The position numbers and the translations under genes were made by a program. Source: CAIQJJ01 sp964606085 (lineage in GTDB: Bacteria; Chloroflexota; Anaerolineae; Anaerolineales; UBA4823). Taken from it: a stretch of DNA of 62,042 bases. The notes below the pieces were generated by a model. The model made no database searches. It was not told the DNA's origin and saw only the letters and a program-made list of their open reading frames with translations. The stretch is taken from assembly GCA_964606085.1 (NCBI GenBank), contig CAZSFD010000020.1, forward strand, positions 1 to 62,042. The letters are read 5' to 3'. Below are positions 9,416-16,341 of the stretch, in pieces; position 1 is the first letter of the stretch, and each line of letters begins with the position of its first letter.

Positions 9416-10267
9416 ATGACCCTCGTTTCGATTGCCCAACAACTCATTTGCGCGCAACAAAATGGCTATGCCATCCCCCTGTTCGATGTGTTCGACATCC
9501 AGGGCGCTGAAGGCATGTTCGCCGCCGTGGAGGAAAAGCGCGCCCCCGTCATTGCGGGTATTTACTCCGCACTGATGGAAAAGCCCAACGCCCATGCCTT
9601 CGCCGCCTACCTGCGCCAGCGCGCCGAAGATGCCAGCGTGCCGGTTTCGCTCATGCTCGACCACGGAGCCAGCTTCGAGCAGTGCATTCAGGCCATTTCG
9701 TATGGCTTCACCGATGTGATGTTCGATGGTTCGCGGCTGCCGCTGGAAGAAAACATCGCCCACACCCAGATGGTGGTGCGTGCCGCTCATGCCGTGGGTG
9801 TGGCGGTGGAGGCCGAACTCGGTCATGTGGGCAGCGGCGCCGATTACCCCGATGTAGCCGCCAAACGCCTCGGCTTCACCGAACCCGAAGTGGCCGGGCG
9901 CTTCGTCGAAGAAACCGGCGTGGATTTCCTGGCCATCGCCATCGGCAACGCCCACGGCCTCTACCGCGGCGACCCGCACATTGACCTGGATTTGCTGGCC
10001 GAGATTCGCAGCCGGGTGTCGCTGCCGTTGGTACTGCATGGCGGCACGGGCATCGCGGAGGAGCAGTTCCGGGCGGCCATTGCGGGCGGCATTGCCAAAG
10101 TGAACGTGGCCACCGACCTGTACGTGCTGACCGCCAAACGCCTGGCCGCCGCCTTCCAGGAACGTCAGATCACCTACTTCGATATGATCCCCATGGTGGC
10201 GCAGACCTTCCACGAGCGCTGCTGCTATTATTTGGATTTATTCGGGGCATCGGGGAAAGCCGGATAA
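9416..10267 (+). CDS. Class II fructose/tagatose-bisphosphate aldolase family protein
   Basis: A 283-residue zinc aldolase. The metal and substrate motifs are LDHGAS (about residue 81), ELGHVG (about 135), GNAHGLYRGDP (about 180) and LHGGTGI (about 208), matching the three zinc His ligands of class II enzymes, then NVATDL in the phosphate-binding region. It cleaves a ketose bisphosphate, or condenses dihydroxyacetone phosphate with an aldehyde, in the cytoplasm. Specificity among fructose, tagatose and related sugars cannot be settled here. It lies 23 bases after the kinase gene and ends at a strong terminator. Confidence 0.88.
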   Translation: MTLVSIAQQLICAQQNGYAIPLFDVFDIQGAEGMFAAVEEKRAPVIAGIYSALMEKPNAHAFAAYLRQRAEDASVPVSLMLDHGASFEQCIQAISYGFTDVMFDGSRLPLEENIAHTQMVVRAAHAVGVAVEAELGHVGSGADYPDVAAKRLGFTEPEVAGRFVEETGVDFLAIAIGNAHGLYRGDPHIDLDLLAEIRSRVSLPLVLHGGTGIAEEQFRAAIAGGIAKVNVATDLYVLTAKRLAAAFQERQITYFDMIPMVAQTFHERCCYYLDLFGASGKAG

Positions 10268-10285
10268 AGGCAGCTCACAAAACGC

Positions 10286-10316
10286 AAAAGCGCAAGCCGT
10301 TCGCTTGCGCTTTTTT
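10286..10316 (+). terminator. Rho-independent terminator of the aldolase gene
   Basis: A 12-bp perfect stem (AAAAGCGCAAGC with its complement), loop CGTTC and a T6 run. It is placed 18 bases after the aldolase stop codon. Confidence 0.92.
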
Positions 10317-10324
10317 GATCGACC

Positions 10325-10588
10325 TAACCCGCATAAAGCGGAAAGACCAGGGNNNNNNNNNNNNNNNNNNNNNNNNNNNNNNNNNNNNNNNNNNNNNNNN
10401 NNNNNNNNNNNNNNNNNNNNNNNNNNNNNNNNNNNNNNNNNNNNNNNNNNNNCGTTAATCCAGGAAGTCCTTGTTTTTTGTGCAAAGAGTTCGCGGGTTA
10501 GGCACTAACCCGCATAAAGCGGAAAGACCAGGGCGTTAATCCAGGAAGTCCTTGTTTTTTGTGCAAAGAGTTCGCGGGTTAGGCACTA
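10325..10588. repeat. 81-bp tandem repeat array interrupted by the assembly gap
   Basis: Unit period is 81 bases (10453 to 10534). A 28-base unit end (10325-10352) precedes the gap and is repeated identically at 10506-10533; 55 bases after the gap (10453-10507) are repeated at 10534-10588. The unit phase is continuous across the N run. Each junction between units holds the hairpin GCGGGTTA-GGCAC-TAACCCGC (10493-10513). No open frame spans the unit. The 413-base spacer 10268-10680 otherwise contains only the aldolase terminator and a small hairpin at 10628. Confidence 0.85.
10353..10452. other. Assembly gap (100 N)
   Basis: Exactly 100 N, the usual placeholder for a gap of unknown length. The bases on both sides are consecutive parts of the same 81-bp unit, so the true sequence is probably a whole number of further units. 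Confidence 0.95.
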
Positions 10589-10627
10589 CCATTCGCCGGT
10601 CGAGCTTGTCGAGATCTGGTTTCGATT

Positions 10628-10642
10628 GCAAACGGAGTTTGC
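10628..10642. repeat. Small hairpin CAAAC/GTTTG family
   Basis: Arms GCAAAC and GTTTGC with loop GGA, 39 bases beyond the stop codon of the hydrogenase operon's last gene. Related palindromes lie at 15658 and 24240. Confidence 0.55.
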
Positions 10643-10680
10643 TGCTCAACCCCAAGTCAATCAGCATTGGTTTCGGGAAA

Positions 10681-11109
10681 TTATGCCCCGCCGAGCGATT
10701 TTGGCTGTTCGGGGGCGTTCATGTGGATGATGAACTGCTTCACGTCTTCCTCGGAGCCGAAGTAGACTTCAAATTCTTCTTTCTTGAGGGCGGCCAGTTC
10801 CCATTGTTCGTCGGACATGCCCATGCACTTGAATTTACAGTCTTGCACGCACTGGGCGCAAAAGGTGCAGCGGTCCACATGGTAGCGCATCACGAAGCGC
10901 TTGGCGGCGCGGTCTATGGTGGTCAGTTCGAGGGCGTTGGATGGGCAGTCTTTACAGCACAGCATACAGCCGGTGCAGCGACTCGGCTCCCAATACAGTT
11001 TGCCGCGCAGACGCTCGGGGGCATCCACTTTTTCAAAGGGATACTGCCGTGTCACCGGCTTCTTGAAGAACGAACGTATAACATCGGAAAGCATCACACC
11101 GAATTTCAT
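10681..11109 (-). CDS. Hydrogenase 4Fe-4S ferredoxin subunit (NuoI/HyfH/EchF-like)
   Basis: A 142-residue electron-transfer subunit with two four-cysteine cluster motifs: CTGCMLCCKDCP near residue 45 and CTFCAQCVQDCK near residue 80, spaced as in NuoI. It would hold two [4Fe-4S] clusters and pass electrons between an external donor and the small subunit. The final motif has Lys where Pro is usual. An acidic C-terminal tail of about 50 residues follows the clusters. ATG 11109 has GGAG at good spacing; the earlier ATG at 11121 has none. It is the last gene of the nine-gene operon. Confidence 0.9.
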   Translation of the reverse strand: MKFGVMLSDVIRSFFKKPVTRQYPFEKVDAPERLRGKLYWEPSRCTGCMLCCKDCPSNALELTTIDRAAKRFVMRYHVDRCTFCAQCVQDCKFKCMGMSDEQWELAALKKEEFEVYFGSEEDVKQFIIHMNAPEQPKSLGGA

Positions 11110-11124
11110 ACCGCACTCCATTGG

Positions 11125-11150
11125 GTAAGGCGAAATTAATTTCGCCTTAC
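11125..11150. repeat. 26-bp perfect palindrome between H- and I-like genes
   Basis: Left half GTAAGGCGAAATT with its exact complement. It differs from the palindrome at 2017-2042 at one position of each arm (G to A, matched by C to T), so pairing is kept. It overlaps the last codons of the H-like gene. Confidence 0.85.
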
Positions 11151-12076
11151 GGCTGTAATACCGTTACGATAATCCACAAACCCCACTGCGCCAACACGGC
11201 AATCGCGCCGTAGCGCCACCACAGGCCCACGGTCTGGTCAATGCGTAAGCGGGTGAGCAGGGTTTGTAAGAGGGATAGTACGCCCAGCAGGGCCAGCGTC
11301 TTGAGCAGGAATTCCAGGGGGTTGCCCACGCCGCCCAGGTAAAACGCCGCCACCAGGGTCAGGCCGAGCACCAGTTCCACCGCTTTGCCCAGGTGGAAGA
11401 GCGCCAGGCCGCGCCCGCTATATTCGGTCAGCGCGCCAGCCACGATCTCGGTTTCGGCTTCGGGGGCGTCGAAGGGGGGTAGTTCGAGCTTGCCCATCAG
11501 GCCGATCAAAGCGACGAAGAATCCAATCGGTTGGGTGAGGGCAAACCAGGGGTGGGCATTGGCGTAGGTGTTGATCTCGCCAATTGTCCATGTTTTTGCC
11601 ACCAACGCCGGGCCGAGCAGCGCCAGCAAGAAGGGCGCTTCATACGAGAAAAGCTGTGTCAGCGCCCGTGTGGCTCCCACCACCGAAAAGTGACTGTTGG
11701 TATTCCACCCGGCAACACCCATGCACAACGTCAGCAGCGAGAGCAGGTAAAAGGTGACAATCAAATCGCCGGCAAAGCTGAACGATGGCGGCAGGCCCAT
11801 CACCGGCACATACAACCCCGCCGTCAGCGCCCCCGCCAGCGCCGTGATGGGCAGCAAGGTGAACAGGAACTTGTGCACCACTTCGGGGGTGATCTCTTCT
11901 TTCAGCAGCGATTTGAGCGTATCGGCGAATGGCTGAAACCAGCGCGGGCCGATGCGGTTTTGCAGGCGCGCAACCAGCTTGTGATCGATCCACTCGTAGA
12001 ACAGGCCGAGCGCCAGCAAAGCCAGGCCGCCGGGGAAAAACAGAAGTGCCAGAAGGGGGGTGAGAGAAGAAAGCAT
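11147..12076 (-). CDS. Hydrogenase membrane subunit, NuoH/HyfC-like
   Basis: A 309-residue protein with about eight membrane segments, the size of NuoH-family subunits. Family marks are LVARLQNRIGPRW near residue 34 (the E/R-x-x-x-x-R-x-G-P loop), ADTLKSLLKEEITPE near 51 and PFDAPEAETEIVAGALTEYSGRG near 195. This subunit anchors the peripheral arm and joins it to the proton channel modules. It is preceded by a spacer with a long inverted repeat at 12097-12157 and followed by the ferredoxin subunit. Confidence 0.9.
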   Translation of the reverse strand: MLSSLTPLLALLFFPGGLALLALGLFYEWIDHKLVARLQNRIGPRWFQPFADTLKSLLKEEITPEVVHKFLFTLLPITALAGALTAGLYVPVMGLPPSFSFAGDLIVTFYLLSLLTLCMGVAGWNTNSHFSVVGATRALTQLFSYEAPFLLALLGPALVAKTWTIGEINTYANAHPWFALTQPIGFFVALIGLMGKLELPPFDAPEAETEIVAGALTEYSGRGLALFHLGKAVELVLGLTLVAAFYLGGVGNPLEFLLKTLALLGVLSLLQTLLTRLRIDQTVGLWWRYGAIAVLAQWGLWIIVTVLQP

Positions 12077-12096
12077 GATTACGCCAGAAAATAAGG

Positions 12097-12157
12097 CGTG
12101 AAACTTGAAACGTGTTTCATCAGATCATGGCTTACGGAACACGTTTCACGTTTCACG
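12097..12157. repeat. Long inverted repeat between C/D- and H-like genes
   Basis: Arms 12097-12116 and 12138-12157 match at 19 of 20 positions around a 21-base loop and are made of GTGAAAC steps. On the coding strand it begins immediately after the stop codon of the large subunit. Confidence 0.75.
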
Positions 12158-13732
12158 TTACCGATCGTTGCACGAAAAACACGGGTCCATCCCCGCCAGC
12201 AGCAGGGGCACATCGGCCAGTTGGCGGCCAATGGCGGAGGTGAGTACGTACGTCCAGTTGCAAAGCGAGGGGGTGCGCACTTTGATGCGTTCGGGTTTGT
12301 CGGTGCCGTTGGATTTGATGTAGTAGAACAGTTCGCCGCGCGGCGCTTCGACGCGGCTGATCGTTTCGCCGGCGGGGATGCGGCGCGGCATCTTTACCGC
12401 CAGTTCGCCTTCGGGCAGGTTATCCACGATGGTGCGGATGGCGTGCGTGCTGACGATCATCTCGCGCAGGCGTACTTTGAAGCGCGCTTCGATGTCGCCG
12501 GCTTCCTCGGTGACGAGGCTGACCGGGAAACGCGTGTACGTGCCGTAGGGCGCTTCGACGCGCACATCGCGCACCACGCCCGATGCACGCGCGGTAGGCC
12601 CGAGGATGCCGAGGTATTCGGCCTGTTCACGCGACATCTGGCCGATGCCACGCGTGCGCTGCAAAAACATCTGGTCGGTGGTAACAACATCGAGGTAGTG
12701 GTTGATGCGTTCTTCGAGGAAGATCATGCCCTTGCGGATGGCGTCGGCATCTTGGGGTTCGATGTCTTCCTTCACGCCGCCAAGCACGCTGATCGAGTAG
12801 TTGACACGGTTGCCGCCGATCTGTTCGAGGATGTCCATCACGGTTTCGCGGTCGCGCCAGCTATACATGAAAAGCGTGTCGTAGCCGGCTTCGTGGGCGG
12901 CCACGCCGAGCCAGAGCAGGTGGCTGTGGATGCGTTCCAACCCGGCGAACAGCTCGCGGATGGCATGGGCGCGCTGCGAGACTTCCACCTGGGCCAGCTT
13001 TTCGACGCCGATGGCGTAGGCTGTGGCATGGCTGTGCGAACAAATGCCGCAGATGCGTTCGAGCAGGTACAGGTCTTGAATCCAGTTTTGCGTCTCACAG
13101 GCTTTTTCGATGCCGCGGTGGACGTAGCCGAGCCTCATCCTGGCGCTGGTGACGATCTCGCCATCCACGCCGAATTCGAAGTGGCCGGGTTCTTTCAACG
13201 CCGGGTGTTGCGGGCCAATGGGGACGACGAACTTGCCACCTGAAACGGCCTCGAGGGGCGGCGGTGTGGGCTTGCGCACCGTAATGCTCTTGGGGTCGAA
13301 ATCTTTGAGCATGGGGTAGATGCCATCGGGGAAATCATCGGGAATGAATAGGCGGGAGGTATCGGGCGTGCCTTCAACGGTGACGCCGTACATTTCGCCC
13401 AGTTCACGCTCGAAGAAGCTGGCAGCGGGATAATCCTGGTACAAGGATGGCACCACGCCGCCCTGGCGCGGCAGTTGCACCCGCAAGGTGACGACGGCGG
13501 GGCCTTCGCAGAAGTGATAGAGCGCTTCGAGCCTATCGGCTTCCACGCCCAGGTCAAGCCCGGTGATGGCGGCCAGGTAGCCCCATTTTTGGCGGCGCAG
13601 CGCCGCGCCGGCGGCAGCCAGGTCGCCAGGTTCCATCACCACATCCAGGCGGGCAGGTTCGGGGCGGGAGGTTTCTTTGGCCCACGGGGTGAGCAGTTCT
13701 TCAGATTTTTGGATGATTTGGTCGAGTTTCAT
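12158..13732 (-). CDS. Group 4 [NiFe] hydrogenase large subunit fused to NuoC-like domain
   Basis: A 524-residue fusion, as in HycE: residues 1 to about 150 are NuoC-like (SFFERELGEMYGV) and about 165-524 NuoD-like. Both nickel-binding pairs are present: ERICGICSHSHA near residue 230 and DPCFSCNDR at the very C-terminus. NuoD of complex I lacks these cysteines, so this is a catalytic [NiFe] subunit. The protein stops three residues after the last Cys, so it has no C-terminal extension for a HycI-type endopeptidase, as known for CooH. It overlaps the small subunit gene by an ATGA. Confidence 0.93.
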   Translation of the reverse strand: MKLDQIIQKSEELLTPWAKETSRPEPARLDVVMEPGDLAAAGAALRRQKWGYLAAITGLDLGVEADRLEALYHFCEGPAVVTLRVQLPRQGGVVPSLYQDYPAASFFERELGEMYGVTVEGTPDTSRLFIPDDFPDGIYPMLKDFDPKSITVRKPTPPPLEAVSGGKFVVPIGPQHPALKEPGHFEFGVDGEIVTSARMRLGYVHRGIEKACETQNWIQDLYLLERICGICSHSHATAYAIGVEKLAQVEVSQRAHAIRELFAGLERIHSHLLWLGVAAHEAGYDTLFMYSWRDRETVMDILEQIGGNRVNYSISVLGGVKEDIEPQDADAIRKGMIFLEERINHYLDVVTTDQMFLQRTRGIGQMSREQAEYLGILGPTARASGVVRDVRVEAPYGTYTRFPVSLVTEEAGDIEARFKVRLREMIVSTHAIRTIVDNLPEGELAVKMPRRIPAGETISRVEAPRGELFYYIKSNGTDKPERIKVRTPSLCNWTYVLTSAIGRQLADVPLLLAGMDPCFSCNDR

Positions 13733-14190
13733 TTTTTCTTCAGACTTTCCAACAGCTTCACCACGCCATCAATGATCGCTTCGGGGCGCGGCGGGCAGCC
13801 GGGGATGTAGGCGTCTACGGGGATGACTTCGTCAATGTGGCCGACGACGTTGTAGCAACCCTGGAAGGCTCCGCCTGAAATGGCGCACGAGCCGACGGCC
13901 ACCACGAACTTGGGGTTGGGCATCTGCTCGTAGGTGCGCAGCAGGCGTTCGCGCGATTGGTATGTCACCGGGCCGGTGCAGATGAGAATATCGGCGTGGC
14001 GCGGCGAACCTTCGAGCTTGACGCCGAAGCGTTCCAGGTCGTAGCGCGGCGTGAGCGTGGCGAGTATTTCGATGTCGCAGCCGTTACACGAGCCGCTGTT
14101 GTAGTGGATCGCCCAGGGCGAGTTGACGCGTGCCCAGGTGGCGATTTTGTCGAGGACGGTATCCCAGGAGGTTGTGAGGGAGGTGAACAT
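13729..14190 (-). CDS. Hydrogenase small subunit, NuoB/HyfI-like
   Basis: A 153-residue protein carrying the proximal [4Fe-4S] site: SGSCNGCDIE near residue 35, VGSCAISGG near residue 99 and PGCPPRPE near residue 131 supply the four cysteines. It relays electrons between the ferredoxin subunit and the nickel site. ATG 14190 has GGAG six bases upstream; ATG 14202 and TTG 14205 are less well placed. It is translationally coupled to the large subunit gene. Confidence 0.93.
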   Translation of the reverse strand: MFTSLTTSWDTVLDKIATWARVNSPWAIHYNSGSCNGCDIEILATLTPRYDLERFGVKLEGSPRHADILICTGPVTYQSRERLLRTYEQMPNPKFVVAVGSCAISGGAFQGCYNVVGHIDEVIPVDAYIPGCPPRPEAIIDGVVKLLESLKKK

Positions 14191-14209
14191 GGGTAACTCC
14201 ATCAATGCG

Positions 14210-14273
14210 TGAAACGTGATGCGTGATGCGTGATGCGTGATGCGTGAGATGGTAATTCACGCATCACGTTTCA
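14210..14273. repeat. 17-bp inverted repeat with heptamer tandem repeats
   Basis: Arms 14210-14226 and 14257-14273 are perfect complements. The loop side contains the heptamer GCGTGAT in tandem at 14221, 14228 and 14235, with GCGTGAG at 14242. The outer arm overlaps the stop codon of the A-like gene. Confidence 0.75.
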
Positions 14274-14585
14274 TCCTAAAATCAATGCCAACAACACCAA
14301 TACCAAACCGATCAGGTAAATCCCTGTCACCAGGGTTAATCCGCCCGACCCGGCCATGAGAATACCCAGGTGCAGGGCAGCGAAGAACAGGCCGACGTTG
14401 AAAAATTGACGGTAGCCAGGGGCCGCCGCGGCTACCGGGTGCGCCTCGCCGCTGGCATAGGTGCTGCCTTTGTAAGGGCTGTGCGGCCCGGCCTTGGCCG
14501 AAAATCTGCGCCCGGCCAGGCTGATGATCCCGACCAGGAGAATGTAGGCGAGGAAGGCTAGAGGAGGGTAGAGGAGGAAAGTCAT
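14271..14585 (-). CDS. Small membrane subunit, NuoA-like
   Basis: A 104-residue protein with three membrane segments (about 3-24, 63-79 and 83-103). Between helices 1 and 2 the stretch HSPYKGSTYASGE resembles the loop of NuoA (SPYE-GE type). The helix-2 region RQFFNVGLFFAALHLGILM is placed as in NuoA, but the acidic residues of complex I NuoA are absent. Assignment as an A-like subunit rests on size, topology and position before the B-like gene. The start ATG 14585 lies at the edge of a low-complexity GATTGCTGATT tract and has no clear ribosome site, so the start is uncertain. Confidence 0.65.
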   Translation of the reverse strand: MTFLLYPPLAFLAYILLVGIISLAGRRFSAKAGPHSPYKGSTYASGEAHPVAAAAPGYRQFFNVGLFFAALHLGILMAGSGGLTLVTGIYLIGLVLVLLALILG

Positions 14586-14618
14586 TGCTGATTGCCGATT
14601 TCTGATTGCTGATTTTGC

Positions 14619-14760
14619 TACCGGACAAATGAAAAATAGGACGCTGATGGCCGCGGACAAACGCTGAAAAAGCGATTTGTAAACGCAAACGGGTTTGAAA
14701 ATGGATTGGAATCCGCGTTCATCCGCGATTGTCCGCGTACCATTAGGATATTGTCCGGTA
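14619..14760. repeat. Dispersed imperfect palindrome, copy 1
   Basis: The outer arms TACCGGACAA and TTGTCCGGTA pair. Inside, 14639-14667 (begins GGACGCTGATGG) faces 14711-14740, which carries three copies of TCCGCG. A second copy of the inner element lies at 45919-46000; its left arm matches at 26 of 29 positions. It fills most of the 196-base spacer between the N-like and A-like hydrogenase genes. Confidence 0.75.
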
Positions 14761-14781
14761 AAGAGATTGCTGATTAGCCGA

Positions 14782-16281
14782 TCACCAAATGATTTGGGTT
14801 AATGGGCTGACCAGGGATGGGAGGAAGCCCAGAAGGATAATGGCGAAGGCCAGGATAACGAGCGGGATCAAGATGCGGGCGGGGATGGGGTTGCCCTGCT
14901 GGATGGCTTCGCAGGGTTGTTTGCGGTACAGGGCATTGACCAGCGGGGCGTAGTAGGCCAACGAGAGCACACTATTCAGGGCGGCGAAGACCACCACGCC
15001 AATCACCAGCGGGCTTTGCGTCTGCAAACCGGCCACAAAAATCTGCCATTTCGACATGAACCCGGCCAGCGGCGGCATCCCGCCCAGGGCCAGCAGGGCG
15101 ATGCCGAGCGTCAGCGCCACCCAGGGGTATTTTTGCGCCGCGCCGTTGAGATCGTCCACCATCAGCGGGGCGTGGCTGTGCTTGCTGACATACAGAGCGT
15201 ACATCAGCGCTCCGACGGCGAGGAAGGCCAGCCCTTTCATCAGGGCGTGGGTGACGATATGGAAAGCCGCGCCAGCCATGCCGTTGGCTGCGGCAGGGGT
15301 GTTTGTAGCGAACAAGGCCACGCCTACACCGACCAGCATATACCCGACATGGCTCAGACTGGAATAGGCCAGCAGACGTTTGACCTGTTTCTGGCGCAGG
15401 GCAAGCAGGTTGCCGTAGAGCATGTTGAGGCAGCCGAAGAGCATCAGGAGCAGACCGGTTTTCATCCCCACTATCCCCAGAAGTGGGAATAGAGAACGCA
15501 GCATGGCGAGCAAACCCGCTTCGATCACCACGCCCGAAAGCATGGCGCTGATGCCGCTGGGGGCTTGCGAGTGAGCGTCGGGCAGCCAGGTGTGCAGCGG
15601 GACAAAGGCCACTTTCACGCCAAAGCCGATGATAAACAGCGCCGCCGCCGCTACGTAGGGCAAACTTCCAGTTTGCCCATTGGCGGCAATCCCGGCCAGT
15701 TCCAGCGTTCCCGTTTGCGCCAGCACCAGGGCGATGCCAAACAGCACCAGCACCGACCCCACCGAGCTTTGCACCACGTACTTGATGCCCGCTTCGAGCG
15801 AGGCTGCCTGGCGTCGGTAAAAGGCCACCAGCAAATAGGATGAAACCGCCATCGCCTCGAACCACACCCACAGGTTGAACAAATCGGCGGCGCAGCTCAG
15901 GCCGATGATCACGCCGATCATCGTCACCAGCATGGCGTAATACTTTTCTTCGCCCAGGTTTTCGGCCATATACGGGCCAGAGTAGAGCGCCACCAGCGTG
16001 CCAAGCGCCAGCGTGATGCCGCTCATGAGCAGCGACAGGCCATCCACCTGCAGGGCGATGCCGGCGAAGGCAAACTCAATGCGGCCTGTGGAAAGTACCG
16101 TCTGCAAAGTCAACACGTACGGAACCCACACCGCCAGCAGCGCAACCACGGCCAGCCATTGCACCAGCGGCCCGCGCGGGCTGGGTTCGTCGCGGCGAAT
16201 GCCCACGCGCCCGGCCAGGTAAATGGCCGGCCCGGCCACCAGGGGAAGGATGATCATCCAGGAGAAGGGGGGTAAGTTCAT
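14782..16281 (-). CDS. Proton-channel subunit, NuoN/NuoM/MrpD-like
   Basis: A 499-residue antiporter-like subunit with about 14 membrane segments. Two residues essential for proton transfer in this family are seen: Glu in LWVWFEAMAVSSYLL and Lys in AGIKYVVQSSVGS. A second Lys follows in VKVAFVPLHTWLPDAHSQAPS. It would couple electron flow in the hydrogenase arm to proton or sodium movement. ATG 16281 opens MNLPPFSWMIILPL; an upstream ATG (16338) would start inside the 16303-16341 hairpin. A short palindrome inside the gene (15658-15678) encodes a loop, GQTGSLP. Confidence 0.9.
   Translation of the reverse strand: MNLPPFSWMIILPLVAGPAIYLAGRVGIRRDEPSPRGPLVQWLAVVALLAVWVPYVLTLQTVLSTGRIEFAFAGIALQVDGLSLLMSGITLALGTLVALYSGPYMAENLGEEKYYAMLVTMIGVIIGLSCAADLFNLWVWFEAMAVSSYLLVAFYRRQAASLEAGIKYVVQSSVGSVLVLFGIALVLAQTGTLELAGIAANGQTGSLPYVAAAALFIIGFGVKVAFVPLHTWLPDAHSQAPSGISAMLSGVVIEAGLLAMLRSLFPLLGIVGMKTGLLLMLFGCLNMLYGNLLALRQKQVKRLLAYSSLSHVGYMLVGVGVALFATNTPAAANGMAGAAFHIVTHALMKGLAFLAVGALMYALYVSKHSHAPLMVDDLNGAAQKYPWVALTLGIALLALGGMPPLAGFMSKWQIFVAGLQTQSPLVIGVVVFAALNSVLSLAYYAPLVNALYRKQPCEAIQQGNPIPARILIPLVILAFAIILLGFLPSLVSPLTQIIW
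15658..15678. repeat. Palindrome inside the N-like coding sequence
   Basis: Arms GGGCAAACT and AGTTTGCCC with loop TCC. It is read in frame on the minus strand and falls in a loop between two membrane helices. It belongs with the hairpins at 10628 and 24240. Confidence 0.7.
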
Positions 16282-16302
16282 GGGTAAGGTTCTACGATGT
16301 AT

Positions 16303-16341
16303 CGCATGATCGAATACCGTTATTCGGTATTCGATCATGCG
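16303..16341. repeat. 17-bp perfect hairpin between L- and N-like genes
   Basis: Arms 16303-16319 and 16325-16341 pair without mismatch around loop TTATT. On the coding strand it begins right after the stop codon of the L-like gene and ends 21 bases before the N-like start. No T run follows, so it may tune expression within the operon rather than end it. Confidence 0.8.

Noticed and set aside
10325..10588. CRISPR array
   Set aside because: The repeat units are contiguous 81-bp copies with no variable spacers, and there are no cas genes.
12098..13243. Long open frame antisense to the hydrogenase large subunit
   Set aside because: The minus strand carries both nickel motifs and fits the operon; the plus frame has no recognisable feature.
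16303..16341. Rho-independent terminator inside the hydrogenase operon
   Set aside because: The stem is strong but neither strand has a T run after it, and ending transcription there would cut off seven of nine subunits.
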